NCBI RefSeq assembly: GCF_013409255.1
Contig: NZ_JACCAS010000002.1
Span: 2,718,001 to 2,782,000 of the forward strand
From: Paraburkholderia bryophila
GTDB taxonomy: Bacteria > Pseudomonadota > Gammaproteobacteria > Burkholderiales > Burkholderiaceae
Length of the DNA: 64,000 nt
Direction of reading: 5' to 3'
A program made the translations under genes and the position numbers. This document shows positions 27,871 to 37,252 of this stretch, piece by piece; within the stretch, counting starts at the first letter, position 1; each line of letters starts with the position of its first letter. The notes under the pieces were generated by a model, which did no database searches, had not been told where the DNA came from, and saw nothing but the letters and a program-made list of their open reading frames with translations.

Positions 27871-28647
27871 TCAGGCGCGCTCGCGTTTGCGCAGCAGATA
27901 CGTGTCCATGATCCAGCCATGCGTGCGGCGCGCCTCGGCCCTGACGCGTTCAATTTCGTCGATCACGTCACGCAGTTTGCCGGCGATGAGAATTTCGTCG
28001 GGCGTGCCGACATAGGCGCCCCAGTAGATGTCGAGGTCGTCGTTCGCGAGATGCCGGTAGGCGTTCTGCGAGTCGAGCATTACGACGACGCTGTCCACGT
28101 TGTCCGGGAAGCCTTCGGCGATCGAGCGGCCATTGGTGATCGTGATCGAGCGGCCGATCAGGTTCAGCGGAACCTTGTGCCGCGCCGCCAGCGCCTGGAC
28201 GCTGCTGATGCCGGGAATTACTTCGTAGTCGAGCGCCTCGCCGCCGCCTTCTGCGATCGACTCGGCGATCGCTTCGACAATGCGAATCGTGCTGTCGTAC
28301 AGCGACGGATCGCCCCACACCAGAAACGCGCCGACCTCGCCGTCGTTCAGTTCCTCCGCGATCAGGCGTTCGAAGATGCGTTGCTTGTCGCGGTTCAACT
28401 CGTCGACCGCGGAGCGATAGTCGCCGTCGTCGGGCCGGCGTTCGGGGCTGCTCGCCTCGACGATCCGGTAACGCTCGCCGTCCACGAAACGCTCGATGAT
28501 CTGCTTGCGCAACGCGATCAGCTTCTCTTTCGCGACGCCTTTGTCCATCACGAAGAACACGTCGGCCTGGTTGAGCGCGTTGATGGCCTGAACGGTTAGA
28601 TAGTCCGGATCGCCCGCGCCGATTCCTATGATCAGGATTTTTTTCAT
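27871..28647 (-). CDS. cobF: Precorrin-6A synthase (deacetylating), CobF
   Basis: SAM-dependent methyltransferase of aerobic cobalamin synthesis (258 aa). It methylates C1 of precorrin-5 and removes the acetyl group to give precorrin-6A. The tetrapyrrole methylase fold shows IIGIGAGDPDYLTVQAINALNQADV at the N-terminus, AFLVWGDPSLYDSTIRIVE, and VIPGISSVQALAARH. An in-frame TTG lies just upstream, but the ATG at 28647 is preferred, with GGAAAC upstream. It stands alone here without other cob genes, and its neighbours (metR, metE, riboswitch, btuB) are also B12-linked. Confidence 0.9.
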   Translation of the reverse strand: MKKILIIGIGAGDPDYLTVQAINALNQADVFFVMDKGVAKEKLIALRKQIIERFVDGERYRIVEASSPERRPDDGDYRSAVDELNRDKQRIFERLIAEELNDGEVGAFLVWGDPSLYDSTIRIVEAIAESIAEGGGEALDYEVIPGISSVQALAARHKVPLNLIGRSITITNGRSIAEGFPDNVDSVVVMLDSQNAYRHLANDDLDIYWGAYVGTPDEILIAGKLRDVIDEIERVRAEARRTHGWIMDTYLLRKRERA

Positions 28648-28661
28648 CAAGAGGTTTCCGG

Positions 28662-29588
28662 TTAATGAGGATGAGTGGAGATCAGCTCGATGCTGTCGAG
28701 CTGCGCCGCGCAGATGTCACGAACGATCTTCACGAAATCGTCGAAGTAAGGCCGCCCCGCAATGTCTTTAGGTGCGACCGCATACAGTTCGCTCCACAGC
28801 CCTGCGGCGCCGACCCGTTTCGCGAGCACGTAGTCGTGATCGACGTAGTTCTTCACGCCCCAGTTCGGCAGCGCCGCAATGCCGCGCCGGCTCGCCACGA
28901 GTTGCATGATCGCGATGGTCAGTTCGGCGGTGCGCCGTTCGAGCTTGATGCCGGCCGGTTCGAGAACCTCGCGGATCAGGTCGATACGCGTTTCCGGCAC
29001 CGGGTAGGTGATCAGCGTCTCGCCTTGCAGGTCTTCCGGGCCGACACGCCGCTTGTTGCGCAGCCGGTGTTCGTTGGCGATCACCACCTGGATCTCGAAG
29101 CGGAACAGCGGCGCGACGTGCAGGCCGCGTTTGGCCGCGGGCTTCGAACCGATCACCACGTCGGCCTTGCGCTCGTTCAGCAGTTTCATCGGGTCGGCGT
29201 GAAAACCCGCGACCAGATCCACTTCGACCTCCGGCCAGCGGCGCCGGAATTCGTCCATGACCGGCATCAGCCAGTCGAAACAGGTGTGGCATTCCAGCAC
29301 GATACGCAACTCGCCGCGCACGTCGCCTTTGAGGCGAACCAGATCGCGTTCGGCCGTGGCCACCGCGGCCAGCGTGTCGCGCGCGAGCGCGAGCAGCCGC
29401 TCGCCGGCGGCCGTGAAACGCAGGCCGTGGCGGGTCCGTTCGAACAGCGATACCTCGTAATGCGCTTCCATGTCGCGGATCTGGTGCGACAACGCGGACT
29501 GGCTCAGATTGACGCGCTCGGCGGCGGCGACCAGCTTGTCGGACTCGGAGATCGCGATCAGCGAGCGAAGATGGCGCAGTTCAAGCAT
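28662..29588 (-). CDS. metR: LysR-family regulator, MetR-type
   Basis: LysR regulator of 308 aa. The helix-turn-helix is RVNLSQSALSHQIRDMEAHYEVSLFERTRHGLRFT, followed by the effector domain (VLECHTCFDWLMPVMDEFRRRWPEVEVDL), which closely resembles MetR, the homocysteine-responsive activator of metE. Its divergence from metE supports this. The intergenic region carries an ATATGA-N7-TCATAT inverted repeat. Confidence 0.9.
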   Translation of the reverse strand: MLELRHLRSLIAISESDKLVAAAERVNLSQSALSHQIRDMEAHYEVSLFERTRHGLRFTAAGERLLALARDTLAAVATAERDLVRLKGDVRGELRIVLECHTCFDWLMPVMDEFRRRWPEVEVDLVAGFHADPMKLLNERKADVVIGSKPAAKRGLHVAPLFRFEIQVVIANEHRLRNKRRVGPEDLQGETLITYPVPETRIDLIREVLEPAGIKLERRTAELTIAIMQLVASRRGIAALPNWGVKNYVDHDYVLAKRVGAAGLWSELYAVAPKDIAGRPYFDDFVKIVRDICAAQLDSIELISTHPH

Positions 29589-29617
29589 GGCGATACACCG
29601 AAGCGGGAAAAGTCTTG

Positions 29618-29636
29618 ATATGAATGTGGCTCATAT
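29618..29636. promoter_or_regulatory. Candidate MetR operator
   Basis: ATATGA-N7-TCATAT, perfect 6-bp arms with a 7-nt spacer, lies between divergent metR and metE. MetR sites are inverted repeats of similar size, so this is a plausible activator site. TGATGAATCA at 29658-29667 could be a second, weaker site. Confidence 0.5.
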
Positions 29637-29710
29637 GATGATGAAAACATGTCGCTTGATGAATCATAGCGCGACTCGCACACTGCGCGGCATTCACTCA
29701 AGGATTCCGC

Positions 29711-32011
29711 ATGGCCCGCACCCACATTTCCGGTTTTCCGCGCATCGGCGCGCAACGTGAACTGAAGTTCGCGCAGGAGTCGTTCTGGCGCGGCGAATCC
29801 GACGACGCCTATCTGCGCGACGTCGGCAAGGCGCTGCGCGCGCGTCACTGGGCATTGCAGCGGGACGCGAAACTGGATTTCGTCGCGGTCGGCGATTTCG
29901 CGTGGTACGACCCGATGCTGAATCTGACGGCGTTGCTCGGCGCGCTGCCGGAGCGTTTCGGCTTCGAACCGGCGACGCTGTCGCTCGCGCAGTATCACGA
30001 ACTGGCGCGCGGCAACAAGGCGCAGCCGGCAATGGAAATGACCAAGTGGTTCGACACCAACTATCACTACCTCGTGCCGGAACTCGGTCCCGATACGACG
30101 TTCAATGGCGGCGTCGACTGGTTCTTCGACGAAGTCGACGAAGCGCTAGCGCTGGATTTCGCGGTCAAGCCGGCGCTGATCGGGCCGATCACCTATCTGT
30201 GGCTCTCCAAGAGCCGCGTGGCCGGCTTCGACCGGTTGTCGCTGCTGCCGGGACTGGTGATCCGCTACATCCGCATTCTCGATCAGTTGAAGGCGCGCGG
30301 GATCGAATGGGTTCAGCTGGATGAACCCGCGCTGTGCCTCGACCTCGAACCGGATTGGCTCGAAGCGTTTGCCGCCGTCTACAACGTGCTGGGCGACGGG
30401 GGCGTCAAGGTGCTGCTGGCCACGTACTTCGACACCGCCGCCGACCATGCGCCGCTGGTCGCCGGTCTGCCGGTTCACGGCGTACATATCGATCTGGTTC
30501 GGGCGCCGCAACAACTGGACGCATGGCGTTCGGCGCTGCCCGCGGACAAGGTGCTGTCGGTCGGCGTGATCGACGGGCGCAACGTCTGGCGCGCCGATCT
30601 GGGCGAGATCGCGGCTTCGCTGGAAAGCGTTGACGCGGAGCGCGGCGACCGGCTATGGATCGCGCCGTCGTGCTCGCTGGCGCACGTGCCGGTCACGCTC
30701 GCTTCCGAAAAGAAGCTCGACGCCGAACTCCGCTCGTGGCTCGCTTTCGCCACCGAAAAGCTCGACGAGATCGGCACGCTGGCCCTGGCGCTGCGCGATC
30801 CGGCCGCGGCCGAACCGGCGCTCGCGGCAGCGGATGCCGCGCTCGATTCGCGACGAAGTTCCGGCGGCGTGTTCAACGTGCTGGTGCAACGGCGCGTCGC
30901 TACCATTACCGACGCGATGGCGGACCGCAAGAGTCCGTTCGCCGACCGTAGCCGCGTGCAGCGTCACGCGTTGAAATTGCCGTTGCTGCCCACCACGACG
31001 ATCGGCTCGTTTCCGCAGACGCCGGCCATCCGGCAGGCACGCGCGGCGTACCGGCGCGGCGAACTTCGCGCGCTCGACTATCTCGAGCGGATGCGCGCGG
31101 AAACGGCGAGCGTCGTGCGCAAACAGGAAGAACTCGGGCTCGACGTACTGGTGCATGGCGAAGTGGAACGCAACGACATGGTCGAGCATTTCGCCGACAA
31201 GCTGTGGGGCTACGCGTTCACCGAAAGTGGCTGGGTGCAGAACTACGGCTCGCAGTGCGTCAAGCCGCCGATCATTTACGGCGACGTCTATCGTCCCGAA
31301 CCGATGATCGTGGACAACGCCTGTCATGCGCAGTCGTTGACCGACAGGTTGGTGAAAGGCGTGCTGACCGGTCCGGTCACGCTGCTCGAATGGTCGTTCG
31401 TGCGCGACGACCAGCCGCGCTCGACCACGGCGCTGCAACTGGCGCTGGTGATTCGCGATGAAGTAATGGACCTTGAAAAAGCCGGCATCCGCATCATCCA
31501 GATCGACGAGCCGGCGTTCCGTGAAGGGCTGCCGCTGCGTCAGGCTGACTGGCCCGCGTATCTCGACTGGGCGACCCGCGCATTCCGGATCGCGGCGGGC
31601 GGGGTGTCGGACGCGACGCAGATTCATACCCATATGTGCTATTCGGAGTTCAACGACATTTTGCCGTCGATCGCCGCGCTGGATGCGGACGTGATCACGA
31701 TCGAGACGTCGCGCTCGTCGATGGAACTGCTCGATGGTTTCGGCGAGTTCGCCTATCCGAACGGAATCGGCCCGGGCGTGTACGACACGCATTCGTCGCG
31801 CGTGCCGAGCGTTGAAGCGATGCAACGTCTGCTGGAGCGTGCCTGCGAGGTGATTCCTGCCGAGCGCCTGTGGGTCAACCCGGACTGCGGTCTGAAAACC
31901 CGTGGCTGGCCCGAGACGGAAGCCGCGCTGACCAATATGGTGCAGGCCGCGAAGGCCTTGCGGCAGAAACTTGTTGCGTCCGAGGTGACGTCCGATCTCA
32001 CGAACAATTGA
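29711..32011 (+). CDS. metE: Cobalamin-independent methionine synthase MetE
   Basis: Cytosolic enzyme of 766 aa transferring methyl from 5-methyltetrahydropteroyl-triglutamate to homocysteine without B12. The N-terminal motif is [20 protein letters not shown]. Zinc-binding residues H641 and C643 (THMCYSEF) and C726 ([11 protein letters not shown]) fall at the same numbers as in the E. coli enzyme. AAGGA precedes the ATG. It diverges from metR and lies just upstream of a B12 riboswitch that serves the next gene. Confidence 0.96.
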   Translation: MARTHISGFPRIGAQRELKFAQESFWRGESDDAYLRDVGKALRARHWALQRDAKLDFVAVGDFAWYDPMLNLTALLGALPERFGFEPATLSLAQYHELARGNKAQPAMEMTKWFDTNYHYLVPELGPDTTFNGGVDWFFDEVDEALALDFAVKPALIGPITYLWLSKSRVAGFDRLSLLPGLVIRYIRILDQLKARGIEWVQLDEPALCLDLEPDWLEAFAAVYNVLGDGGVKVLLATYFDTAADHAPLVAGLPVHGVHIDLVRAPQQLDAWRSALPADKVLSVGVIDGRNVWRADLGEIAASLESVDAERGDRLWIAPSCSLAHVPVTLASEKKLDAELRSWLAFATEKLDEIGTLALALRDPAAAEPALAAADAALDSRRSSGGVFNVLVQRRVATITDAMADRKSPFADRSRVQRHALKLPLLPTTTIGSFPQTPAIRQARAAYRRGELRALDYLERMRAETASVVRKQEELGLDVLVHGEVERNDMVEHFADKLWGYAFTESGWVQNYGSQCVKPPIIYGDVYRPEPMIVDNACHAQSLTDRLVKGVLTGPVTLLEWSFVRDDQPRSTTALQLALVIRDEVMDLEKAGIRIIQIDEPAFREGLPLRQADWPAYLDWATRAFRIAAGGVSDATQIHTHMCYSEFNDILPSIAALDADVITIETSRSSMELLDGFGEFAYPNGIGPGVYDTHSSRVPSVEAMQRLLERACEVIPAERLWVNPDCGLKTRGWPETEAALTNMVQAAKALRQKLVASEVTSDLTNN

Positions 32012-32039
32012 CGGACGGCACTGCCAGTCGTTACGCTTG

Positions 32040-32225
32040 CGCCCTGATGGTTCCCCTTACCGGGATCAAAAGGGAACGCAGTGACGCGCAGCAATGCGCC
32101 GAGTCTGCGGCTGCCCCCGCAACTGTAAGCGACGAGTTCGCGCCACTCATGACCACTGGGAGACCGGGAAGGTCGGCGCAGAACGGCGACTCGCGAGCCA
32201 GGAGACCTGCCATCGACCGAGGTCT
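32040..32225 (+). ncRNA. Cobalamin (B12) riboswitch
   Basis: The conserved core GCTGCCCCCGCAACTGTAAG begins at 32110, CCACTGGGAGACCGGGAAGG follows near 32153-32172, and the B12-box sequence AGCCAGGAGACCTGCC is at 32196-32211. A TTCCC/GGGAA stem lies near 32051-32076. This is the classical adenosylcobalamin aptamer, upstream of the btuB-like gene. Boundaries are approximate. A GC-rich hairpin (GCATCGGG 32234-32241 / CCCGATGC 32250-32257) follows without a U-tract, so control of translation is likelier than termination (inference). Confidence 0.93.
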
Positions 32226-32315
32226 GCGCAGCCGCATCGGGCGGGGTGTCCCGATGCGCCAGCACCGCTCCATGCGGTCGCTCGTTGCAAAGACAGCCTA
32301 ACCTCAGGACCTGTC

Positions 32316-32399
32316 ATGTCCACCAGCACGTTTCAAAACGCTCCACTCGCGGGGGCGTTGTGCCTTCGCCTTTCCGCATCAGGCATTGGCTCACTATGA
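32316..32399 (+). CDS. 27-aa leader ORF overlapping the btuB start
   Basis: A 28-codon frame starts at ATG 32316 with AGGAC about 8 nt upstream. It ends at TGA 32397-32399, overlapping the btuB start (ATGA). btuB itself has no good Shine-Dalgarno sequence, so btuB may depend on translation of this leader. The peptide begins MSTSTFQNAPLAGALC and has no known family. Whether it is real rests on start signals and overlap only. Confidence 0.45.
   Translation: MSTSTFQNAPLAGALCLRLSASGIGSL
32337..32359 (+). other. Hairpin inside the btuB leader
   Basis: AACGCTCC (32337-32344) and GGGGCGTT (32352-32359) can form an 8-bp stem with one G-U pair and a 7-nt loop. It lies within the leader ORF, upstream of the btuB start. 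No U-run follows, so it is not a plain terminator. Confidence 0.4.
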
Positions 32400-34336
32400 A
32401 GTTCCGTCATCTCCTCGTTACGTCCGCGCTGACGGTTTCCTCAGTTTCCGCATGGCAAACGGCTCACGCCGCGGACGACGCGTCGCTGTCGCCCGACGCC
32501 CAACAGCCGGCTCAAACCACGCTGCCGAACATTCTCGTGACGGGCGATACGCAGCATCTGCCGCAATCGTTCGATCAACGCTATGCGTCGACGCAAGTCC
32601 TGAACAAGGCGGATCTGGACCGTCTGTCGCCGGCTGATCCGAGCATCACGCAAGCGCTGGCTACGTTGCCCGGCGTCACCGTGTCGCAAAACGGCGGACC
32701 GGGCGCGACGGAGGCCGTCAGCATTCGCGGGTCGAGCGGCAGCCAGGTGGCGGTGTTTATCGACGGGATCCGGGTCGGTTCCGCGACGACGGGTCAGGCC
32801 TCGTGGGCCGATCTGCCGACCTCCGCGTTCGACCGCGTTGAGGTGATCTCGGGGCCGGCGGCCGCTTCGTTCGGCGCGGACGCGGTGGGCGGCGTCGTGC
32901 AACTCTTCACGAACCATGCGGCGAATCAGCCTAACCGGACCACGGTCTCGGTAGGCGGCGGTTCGAACAAGACGTTCGACACGCAAATCCGCACCTCGGG
33001 CAGCCTTCCGTCCACGGGTCCGCTGTCGGCCTTGTCCGGATTGACGTACTCGCTGGGCCTGCACGACTACAACACCGCGGGGATCGACGCTACCAAACCG
33101 TTCGCGTACGGGCACGAGGACGGCCGCAATCCGTACCACGCGCAAGACGTGGACGCGCGGCTCGGTTATGCGCGCGACAACTGGTCGATCTCGACCTTCG
33201 CGCTTTATCACAAGTCCACGTTCTCCTACGACAACGCCGGGGGCGATAACCAGCAGCTCGATCATCAACTGACGACGGGTATCGCGCTGCACGTCGATAT
33301 CACGCCGTACACGCAGTTCGACCAGTCGGTCGGCTACGCGAACGACCGCCAGTTCCTCTACGCGAACGACCCGACCCTCGCCACCGATGAAATCGACTCG
33401 ACGCGTTTCAGCACGTCGACTTCGCTGACGCATCAGGAGCACGGGCATACGCTGTTCGGTCTGCCGTTGTCCGGCGAGACGAAGCTCGCTTACGACTTCT
33501 CGCGCGAGCAGGCCTTCCTGCCGATCGATATTCCGTCGGGCGTGCCGGCTCGCAACGATTCGGCGGTTTCGCTGCATCAATCGGCCGTGCTCGGGGCGTT
33601 CACGCTGTTCCTCGCGGGCCGCCACGAGATCGTGCAGGGGCAGTCGGTCAATACGGGCAACGTCGCGCTCGCTTATGCGATCACGCCGGTTTATACCGCG
33701 CGTGTTTCGTATGGCAACGCGTTCCGCCTGCCGACGTTCAACGATCTGTATTACCCGGGTTTCTCGAACCCGAACCTGTCGCCCGAACGCAGCGACACGG
33801 TCGAAGCGGCGCTCGATGCCACCACGTCGATCGGCACGTTCACGGCCGCGTTGTACGACACGCGGGTGCATGACCTCATCACGTACGACCCGGTGACGTT
33901 TGCTCCGGTGAACGTGGGGCGCGCGCATATTCAGGGTATCGATCTGTCGTACCGTGGCACGCTCGGCCGCTCGACGCCGGTGAGCCTCGCGATCGGTCTG
34001 CTGAATCCGCAGGACGTCACCGACCGCACGTGGCTCAATCGTCGCCCACGTCAGACGGTTAGCCTGAGCGTCGATCACACGTGGGACGAGTTTCATCTGC
34101 ACGCGCTGAGCACCGGCGTGACGCTGCAGTACGGCGGCTCGACTTACGACGATCCGGCGAATACGACGTATCTGCCGTCGTACGCGACGGTCGGTCTGCG
34201 TGCCGCTTACACGGTCAATTCGCATCTGACGTTGTCCGCGTCGCTGACGAATCTGTTCAATCACACGTACTCGACCGCGTATGGCTATAACACGTTGGGT
34301 CGGACGGCATTCGGCAAGCTGGCGTATACGTTCTAG
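32396..34336 (+). CDS. btuB: BtuB-like TonB-dependent vitamin B12 receptor
   Basis: Outer-membrane receptor of 646 aa. A signal peptide (MKFRHLLVTSALTVSSVSAW) ends near AHAAD. A plug domain (TQVLNKADLDRLSPADPSITQALATLPGVTVSQNGGPGATEAVSIRG) precedes a 22-strand barrel ending ...FGKLAYTF. The ATG at 32396 gives a proper signal peptide and overlaps the leader ORF. Cobalamin is inferred from the riboswitch directly upstream; the family also includes receptors for other corrinoids. Confidence 0.9.
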   Translation: MKFRHLLVTSALTVSSVSAWQTAHAADDASLSPDAQQPAQTTLPNILVTGDTQHLPQSFDQRYASTQVLNKADLDRLSPADPSITQALATLPGVTVSQNGGPGATEAVSIRGSSGSQVAVFIDGIRVGSATTGQASWADLPTSAFDRVEVISGPAAASFGADAVGGVVQLFTNHAANQPNRTTVSVGGGSNKTFDTQIRTSGSLPSTGPLSALSGLTYSLGLHDYNTAGIDATKPFAYGHEDGRNPYHAQDVDARLGYARDNWSISTFALYHKSTFSYDNAGGDNQQLDHQLTTGIALHVDITPYTQFDQSVGYANDRQFLYANDPTLATDEIDSTRFSTSTSLTHQEHGHTLFGLPLSGETKLAYDFSREQAFLPIDIPSGVPARNDSAVSLHQSAVLGAFTLFLAGRHEIVQGQSVNTGNVALAYAITPVYTARVSYGNAFRLPTFNDLYYPGFSNPNLSPERSDTVEAALDATTSIGTFTAALYDTRVHDLITYDPVTFAPVNVGRAHIQGIDLSYRGTLGRSTPVSLAIGLLNPQDVTDRTWLNRRPRQTVSLSVDHTWDEFHLHALSTGVTLQYGGSTYDDPANTTYLPSYATVGLRAAYTVNSHLTLSASLTNLFNHTYSTAYGYNTLGRTAFGKLAYTF

Positions 34337-34352
34337 CGGTTTAGCCGTTAAA

Positions 34353-36467
34353 TCAGATCGCTGTCGTCACCGGCGCAACCGCGGCTGGATCCGTAATACT
34401 CGGCTTGCCGGTTTCGACGTGGCCTGCAATACGCCGCACCCAGTTCGCGTTCCCCGCGACCGTGAACTGAAAGTCATACCACTGGCTGTTGCACGACAGG
34501 TCCCAGTGCGCCTCGGCAGTTTTCCCCGCCGGCACGGTCAGCGTTTGCGGCGGCGTGCCGTACGCGACGTCGGTGGCGGTGACCGTCAGCGGCGTGGTCC
34601 CCGCGTTGGAGAGCGTGACGTAGACGTTGCCGTTCGCCACGTCGTAGCAGGTCACCACATCCGGTTTCGCCGCCGCGTCCGCGACAGCCGTCCCGCCGAA
34701 TCGCCGGAAATAGCCGTTCGGGCCGTACACGTTCACCCTGTAGTTGCCGTTCGCATCCAGCGCCCATGTATCGGTCAACTGCTTGCCGGCTTCGACGGTA
34801 TAGCGGCGCGGCATGGCGGTCGGGTCGCCCGTATAGACCCAGAAATGCGCGCCCTGCGTGCCGGTGTTGGCGAACGTCAACGCGTAGCCTTGCGCTTGCA
34901 ACTGGCCGTTCACGTGCAGTTCGTACGGTAGCGCGCGCGCCGGTCGCGTGCCCGGTTCCTGTGCGGTCACCAGTTGTTGCACGGTGCTCGCGGGGGCGGC
35001 TTGCGCCGTCGGCCGCGCGCACTGCATGTCGGCTTGCGAGACATAGGTCGTCGTGTTCGGCAGGGACGGCACGGTCGAGTCCGACTTCGAAAAGTCGAGC
35101 GCGGTGGTCAGGTCGCCGCAGATCGCACGGCGCCACGGCGAGATATTGGTTTCCATCACGCCGAAACGCTTCTCGATGAATTGCAGCACCGACGTGTGAT
35201 CGAACACCTGCGAGCAGACGAAGCCACCCTTCGACCACGGCGACACGACCGTCATCGGCACGCGCGGGCCGAGGCCGTACGGCAGGTTGTCGGCGGTGTA
35301 GGTGCTGGCCTGGGTCGCGGTCACGACGTTGTGACGTTCGAGCGAAATGTCCACCGTGCTCATGCCCGAGCCCGGCACTGTCGGCGCTTGCGGCGGCACG
35401 ACGTGATCGAACAGGCCGTCGTTCTCGTCGTACATGATGAACAGGACGGTCTTGCTCCACACGTCGGGATTCGACGTCAGCGCGTCGAGGATCGTCGAGA
35501 TGTAGTTCGCGCCGTACAGCGGCGTGAATTTCGGATGCTCCGAATAGGCCGCCGGCGGCAGCAGCCACGACACTTGCGGCAACGCGTTCGCCTGCACGTC
35601 GGCCTTCAACTGCGTCAGCGAGCGCGTGCTCATGCCGCGGTTCGCCAACGACGAACCCGCCGGCGCGTTCACGAAGTTCTTGAACGCGGCCAGCATGTTG
35701 GTGCCGTAATTGCCGGAGAAATTGTCGAAGCCGGTGCCTTGCTGATAGACCTGCCACGAGACGCCGGCCGTTTCGAGCCGCTCGGGGTAGGTGGTCCAGT
35801 TGAAGGGCTGTAACTGGATGGCGTCGAACTGGTTGTCGATGTAATCGGTGTTGTCGAGCAGCGGGCCGCCGCCGGTGGCCAGCGGATCGACCATCCCCGT
35901 CATCAGATACATGCGGTTCGGGTGCGTGTTGCCGGGGATCGAGCAGAAGTAGTTGTCGCAGACCGTGAACGCATCCGCGAGCGCGTAGTGGAACGGAATG
36001 TCCGCGCGCTCGTGATAGCCCATCGTCATGTTGGTCTTCTGCACCGCCCATTTGTCGGCGCGGCCGCTGTCGATCGCGCCGTGCGTCGTGGCCCACGTAT
36101 GCGGCAGACCGCCGATACATTGAGCGTTGATGCCCGGATTGGTGGTGTCGTAACGGAACGGCGCGATCACCTTGGTCTGATCTTCCTGGCGCGGCTGGAA
36201 CCACACCGGCTGACCGTTCGGCAGCGTCACCGGAAAGCGGTCGTTATAGCCGCGCACGCCGCTCAGGTGACCTAGATAATGGTCGAACGAGCGGTTCTCC
36301 TGCATGAAGACGACGATGTGCTGCACGTCCTGGATCGTGCCGGTGACCGAATTCGGCTCGATGGCCAGCGCCTTGCGAATCGACTCGGGAAACAGCGTGC
36401 TGGCGGCTGTCGCGCCGGCAAGTCCGGCGGACAGCTTCAAAAAATCTCGACGGGTTTTGGTGGCCAT
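34353..36467 (-). CDS. TAT-exported phospholipase C, phosphocholine-specific type
   Basis: Exported phospholipase of 704 aa in the acid-phosphatase-like PlcN/PlcH family. A twin-arginine signal (TKTRRDFLKLSAGLAG) leads to IQHDV-type family sequence at IQDVQHIVVFMQENRSFDHYLGHLSGVRGYNDRF. The phosphoesterase domain includes NDGLFDHVVPP, and C-terminal beta domains follow. It cleaves phosphatidylcholine-type lipids outside the cytoplasm. It is preceded by a small lipoprotein gene 27 nt upstream, probably in one operon. Confidence 0.92.
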   Translation of the reverse strand: MATKTRRDFLKLSAGLAGATAASTLFPESIRKALAIEPNSVTGTIQDVQHIVVFMQENRSFDHYLGHLSGVRGYNDRFPVTLPNGQPVWFQPRQEDQTKVIAPFRYDTTNPGINAQCIGGLPHTWATTHGAIDSGRADKWAVQKTNMTMGYHERADIPFHYALADAFTVCDNYFCSIPGNTHPNRMYLMTGMVDPLATGGGPLLDNTDYIDNQFDAIQLQPFNWTTYPERLETAGVSWQVYQQGTGFDNFSGNYGTNMLAAFKNFVNAPAGSSLANRGMSTRSLTQLKADVQANALPQVSWLLPPAAYSEHPKFTPLYGANYISTILDALTSNPDVWSKTVLFIMYDENDGLFDHVVPPQAPTVPGSGMSTVDISLERHNVVTATQASTYTADNLPYGLGPRVPMTVVSPWSKGGFVCSQVFDHTSVLQFIEKRFGVMETNISPWRRAICGDLTTALDFSKSDSTVPSLPNTTTYVSQADMQCARPTAQAAPASTVQQLVTAQEPGTRPARALPYELHVNGQLQAQGYALTFANTGTQGAHFWVYTGDPTAMPRRYTVEAGKQLTDTWALDANGNYRVNVYGPNGYFRRFGGTAVADAAAKPDVVTCYDVANGNVYVTLSNAGTTPLTVTATDVAYGTPPQTLTVPAGKTAEAHWDLSCNSQWYDFQFTVAGNANWVRRIAGHVETGKPSITDPAAVAPVTTAI

Positions 36468-36494
36468 GCGAAGGACCTAATTGGAATTCAGATG

Positions 36495-36680
36495 TCAGGA
36501 GGCGGGCGAGACGGTGCCCGGAGGACAGCTCATGTGCGTATTGGCGACGGGGGTATTGCCGCACGCGGATTTCGCCACCGGGGCGGCCGACGGCGATACG
36601 TCGTCACCGCATGCGCCGAGCAGCGCGGTAGCGGCAATCAGGCCGGCGAACGCGAGTGGACGGAATGCCAAACCCGGCAT
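36495..36680 (-). CDS. Small lipoprotein preceding phospholipase C
   Basis: A 61-aa predicted lipoprotein: signal sequence MPGLAFRPLAFAGLIAATAL, then lipobox LGAC and a short Cys-containing tail (SACGNTPVANTHMSCPPG). The ATG at 36680 has GGAG 7 nt upstream; a longer frame to 36887 has no support. Three Cys residues in the mature part could form a disulfide after lipid attachment uses one. Possibly a partner or chaperone for the phospholipase (inference from proximity). Confidence 0.7.
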   Translation of the reverse strand: MPGLAFRPLAFAGLIAATALLGACGDDVSPSAAPVAKSACGNTPVANTHMSCPPGTVSPAS

Positions 36681-36916
36681 GAGTGTCTCCATGAAATTGA
36701 CTGAGGGGACGCGAGCGCGCATCGGCGAACGCGGCTCATTGGTGTCCGCGATGCCGAGAAGGTAATTTCCAATTATTACGTGCGAGTGTCTCGTGAATAG
36801 AGAGATGGTTTTTTTTGACTTCGCGATTGATGAACTGAACTGCTGATCCGTTAAGATCAATTGGGTTGCGCGAGCAATGTTCTTCAAAAAACTATTCGAA
36901 TACCGAGGAGAAGTTG

Positions 36917-37219
36917 ATGGCCGGTGAAGTCATGCTGATGATTCTGATTCAAACGAAACCCGGACGAGGCGCTGAACAACTGGCGGCGTACCGTCAATTG
37001 GCGCCGATCGTTCGCGCGGAGGAGGGGTGTAGGCAATATGACTTACACCCGGTCGCGGGCGACGAGGATCGTTTCGTCCTGCTCGAAAAGTGGTCGTCGA
37101 AAGAAGCGCTGGCGGCGCACGATGTCACCGCTCATATGATCGCGGCGGATGCGCATAGTCCTACGTTCAGAGCTGGGCCCGCGACGGTGTTGCAGCTTGG
37201 AGCGACGAGCGTCGCGTAG
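36917..37219 (+). CDS. Antibiotic biosynthesis monooxygenase (ABM)-domain protein
   Basis: Small dimeric ferredoxin-like protein of 100 aa. LMILIQTKPGRGAEQLAAYRQLAPIVRAEEGCRQYDLHP and FVLLEKWSSKEALAAHDVTAHM are typical ABM features. Such proteins are quinol monooxygenases or ring-cleavage enzymes, but many have no known substrate. The ATG at 36917 is preceded by GAGGAG. Confidence 0.85.
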   Translation: MAGEVMLMILIQTKPGRGAEQLAAYRQLAPIVRAEEGCRQYDLHPVAGDEDRFVLLEKWSSKEALAAHDVTAHMIAADAHSPTFRAGPATVLQLGATSVA

Positions 37220-37252
37220 GTTCACCGACGACTGGCGGCCGGCTCGATGCGC

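Noticed and set aside
30653..31825. Long open frame antisense to metE
   Set aside because: The composition is shadow-like and metE is fully conserved on the other strand.
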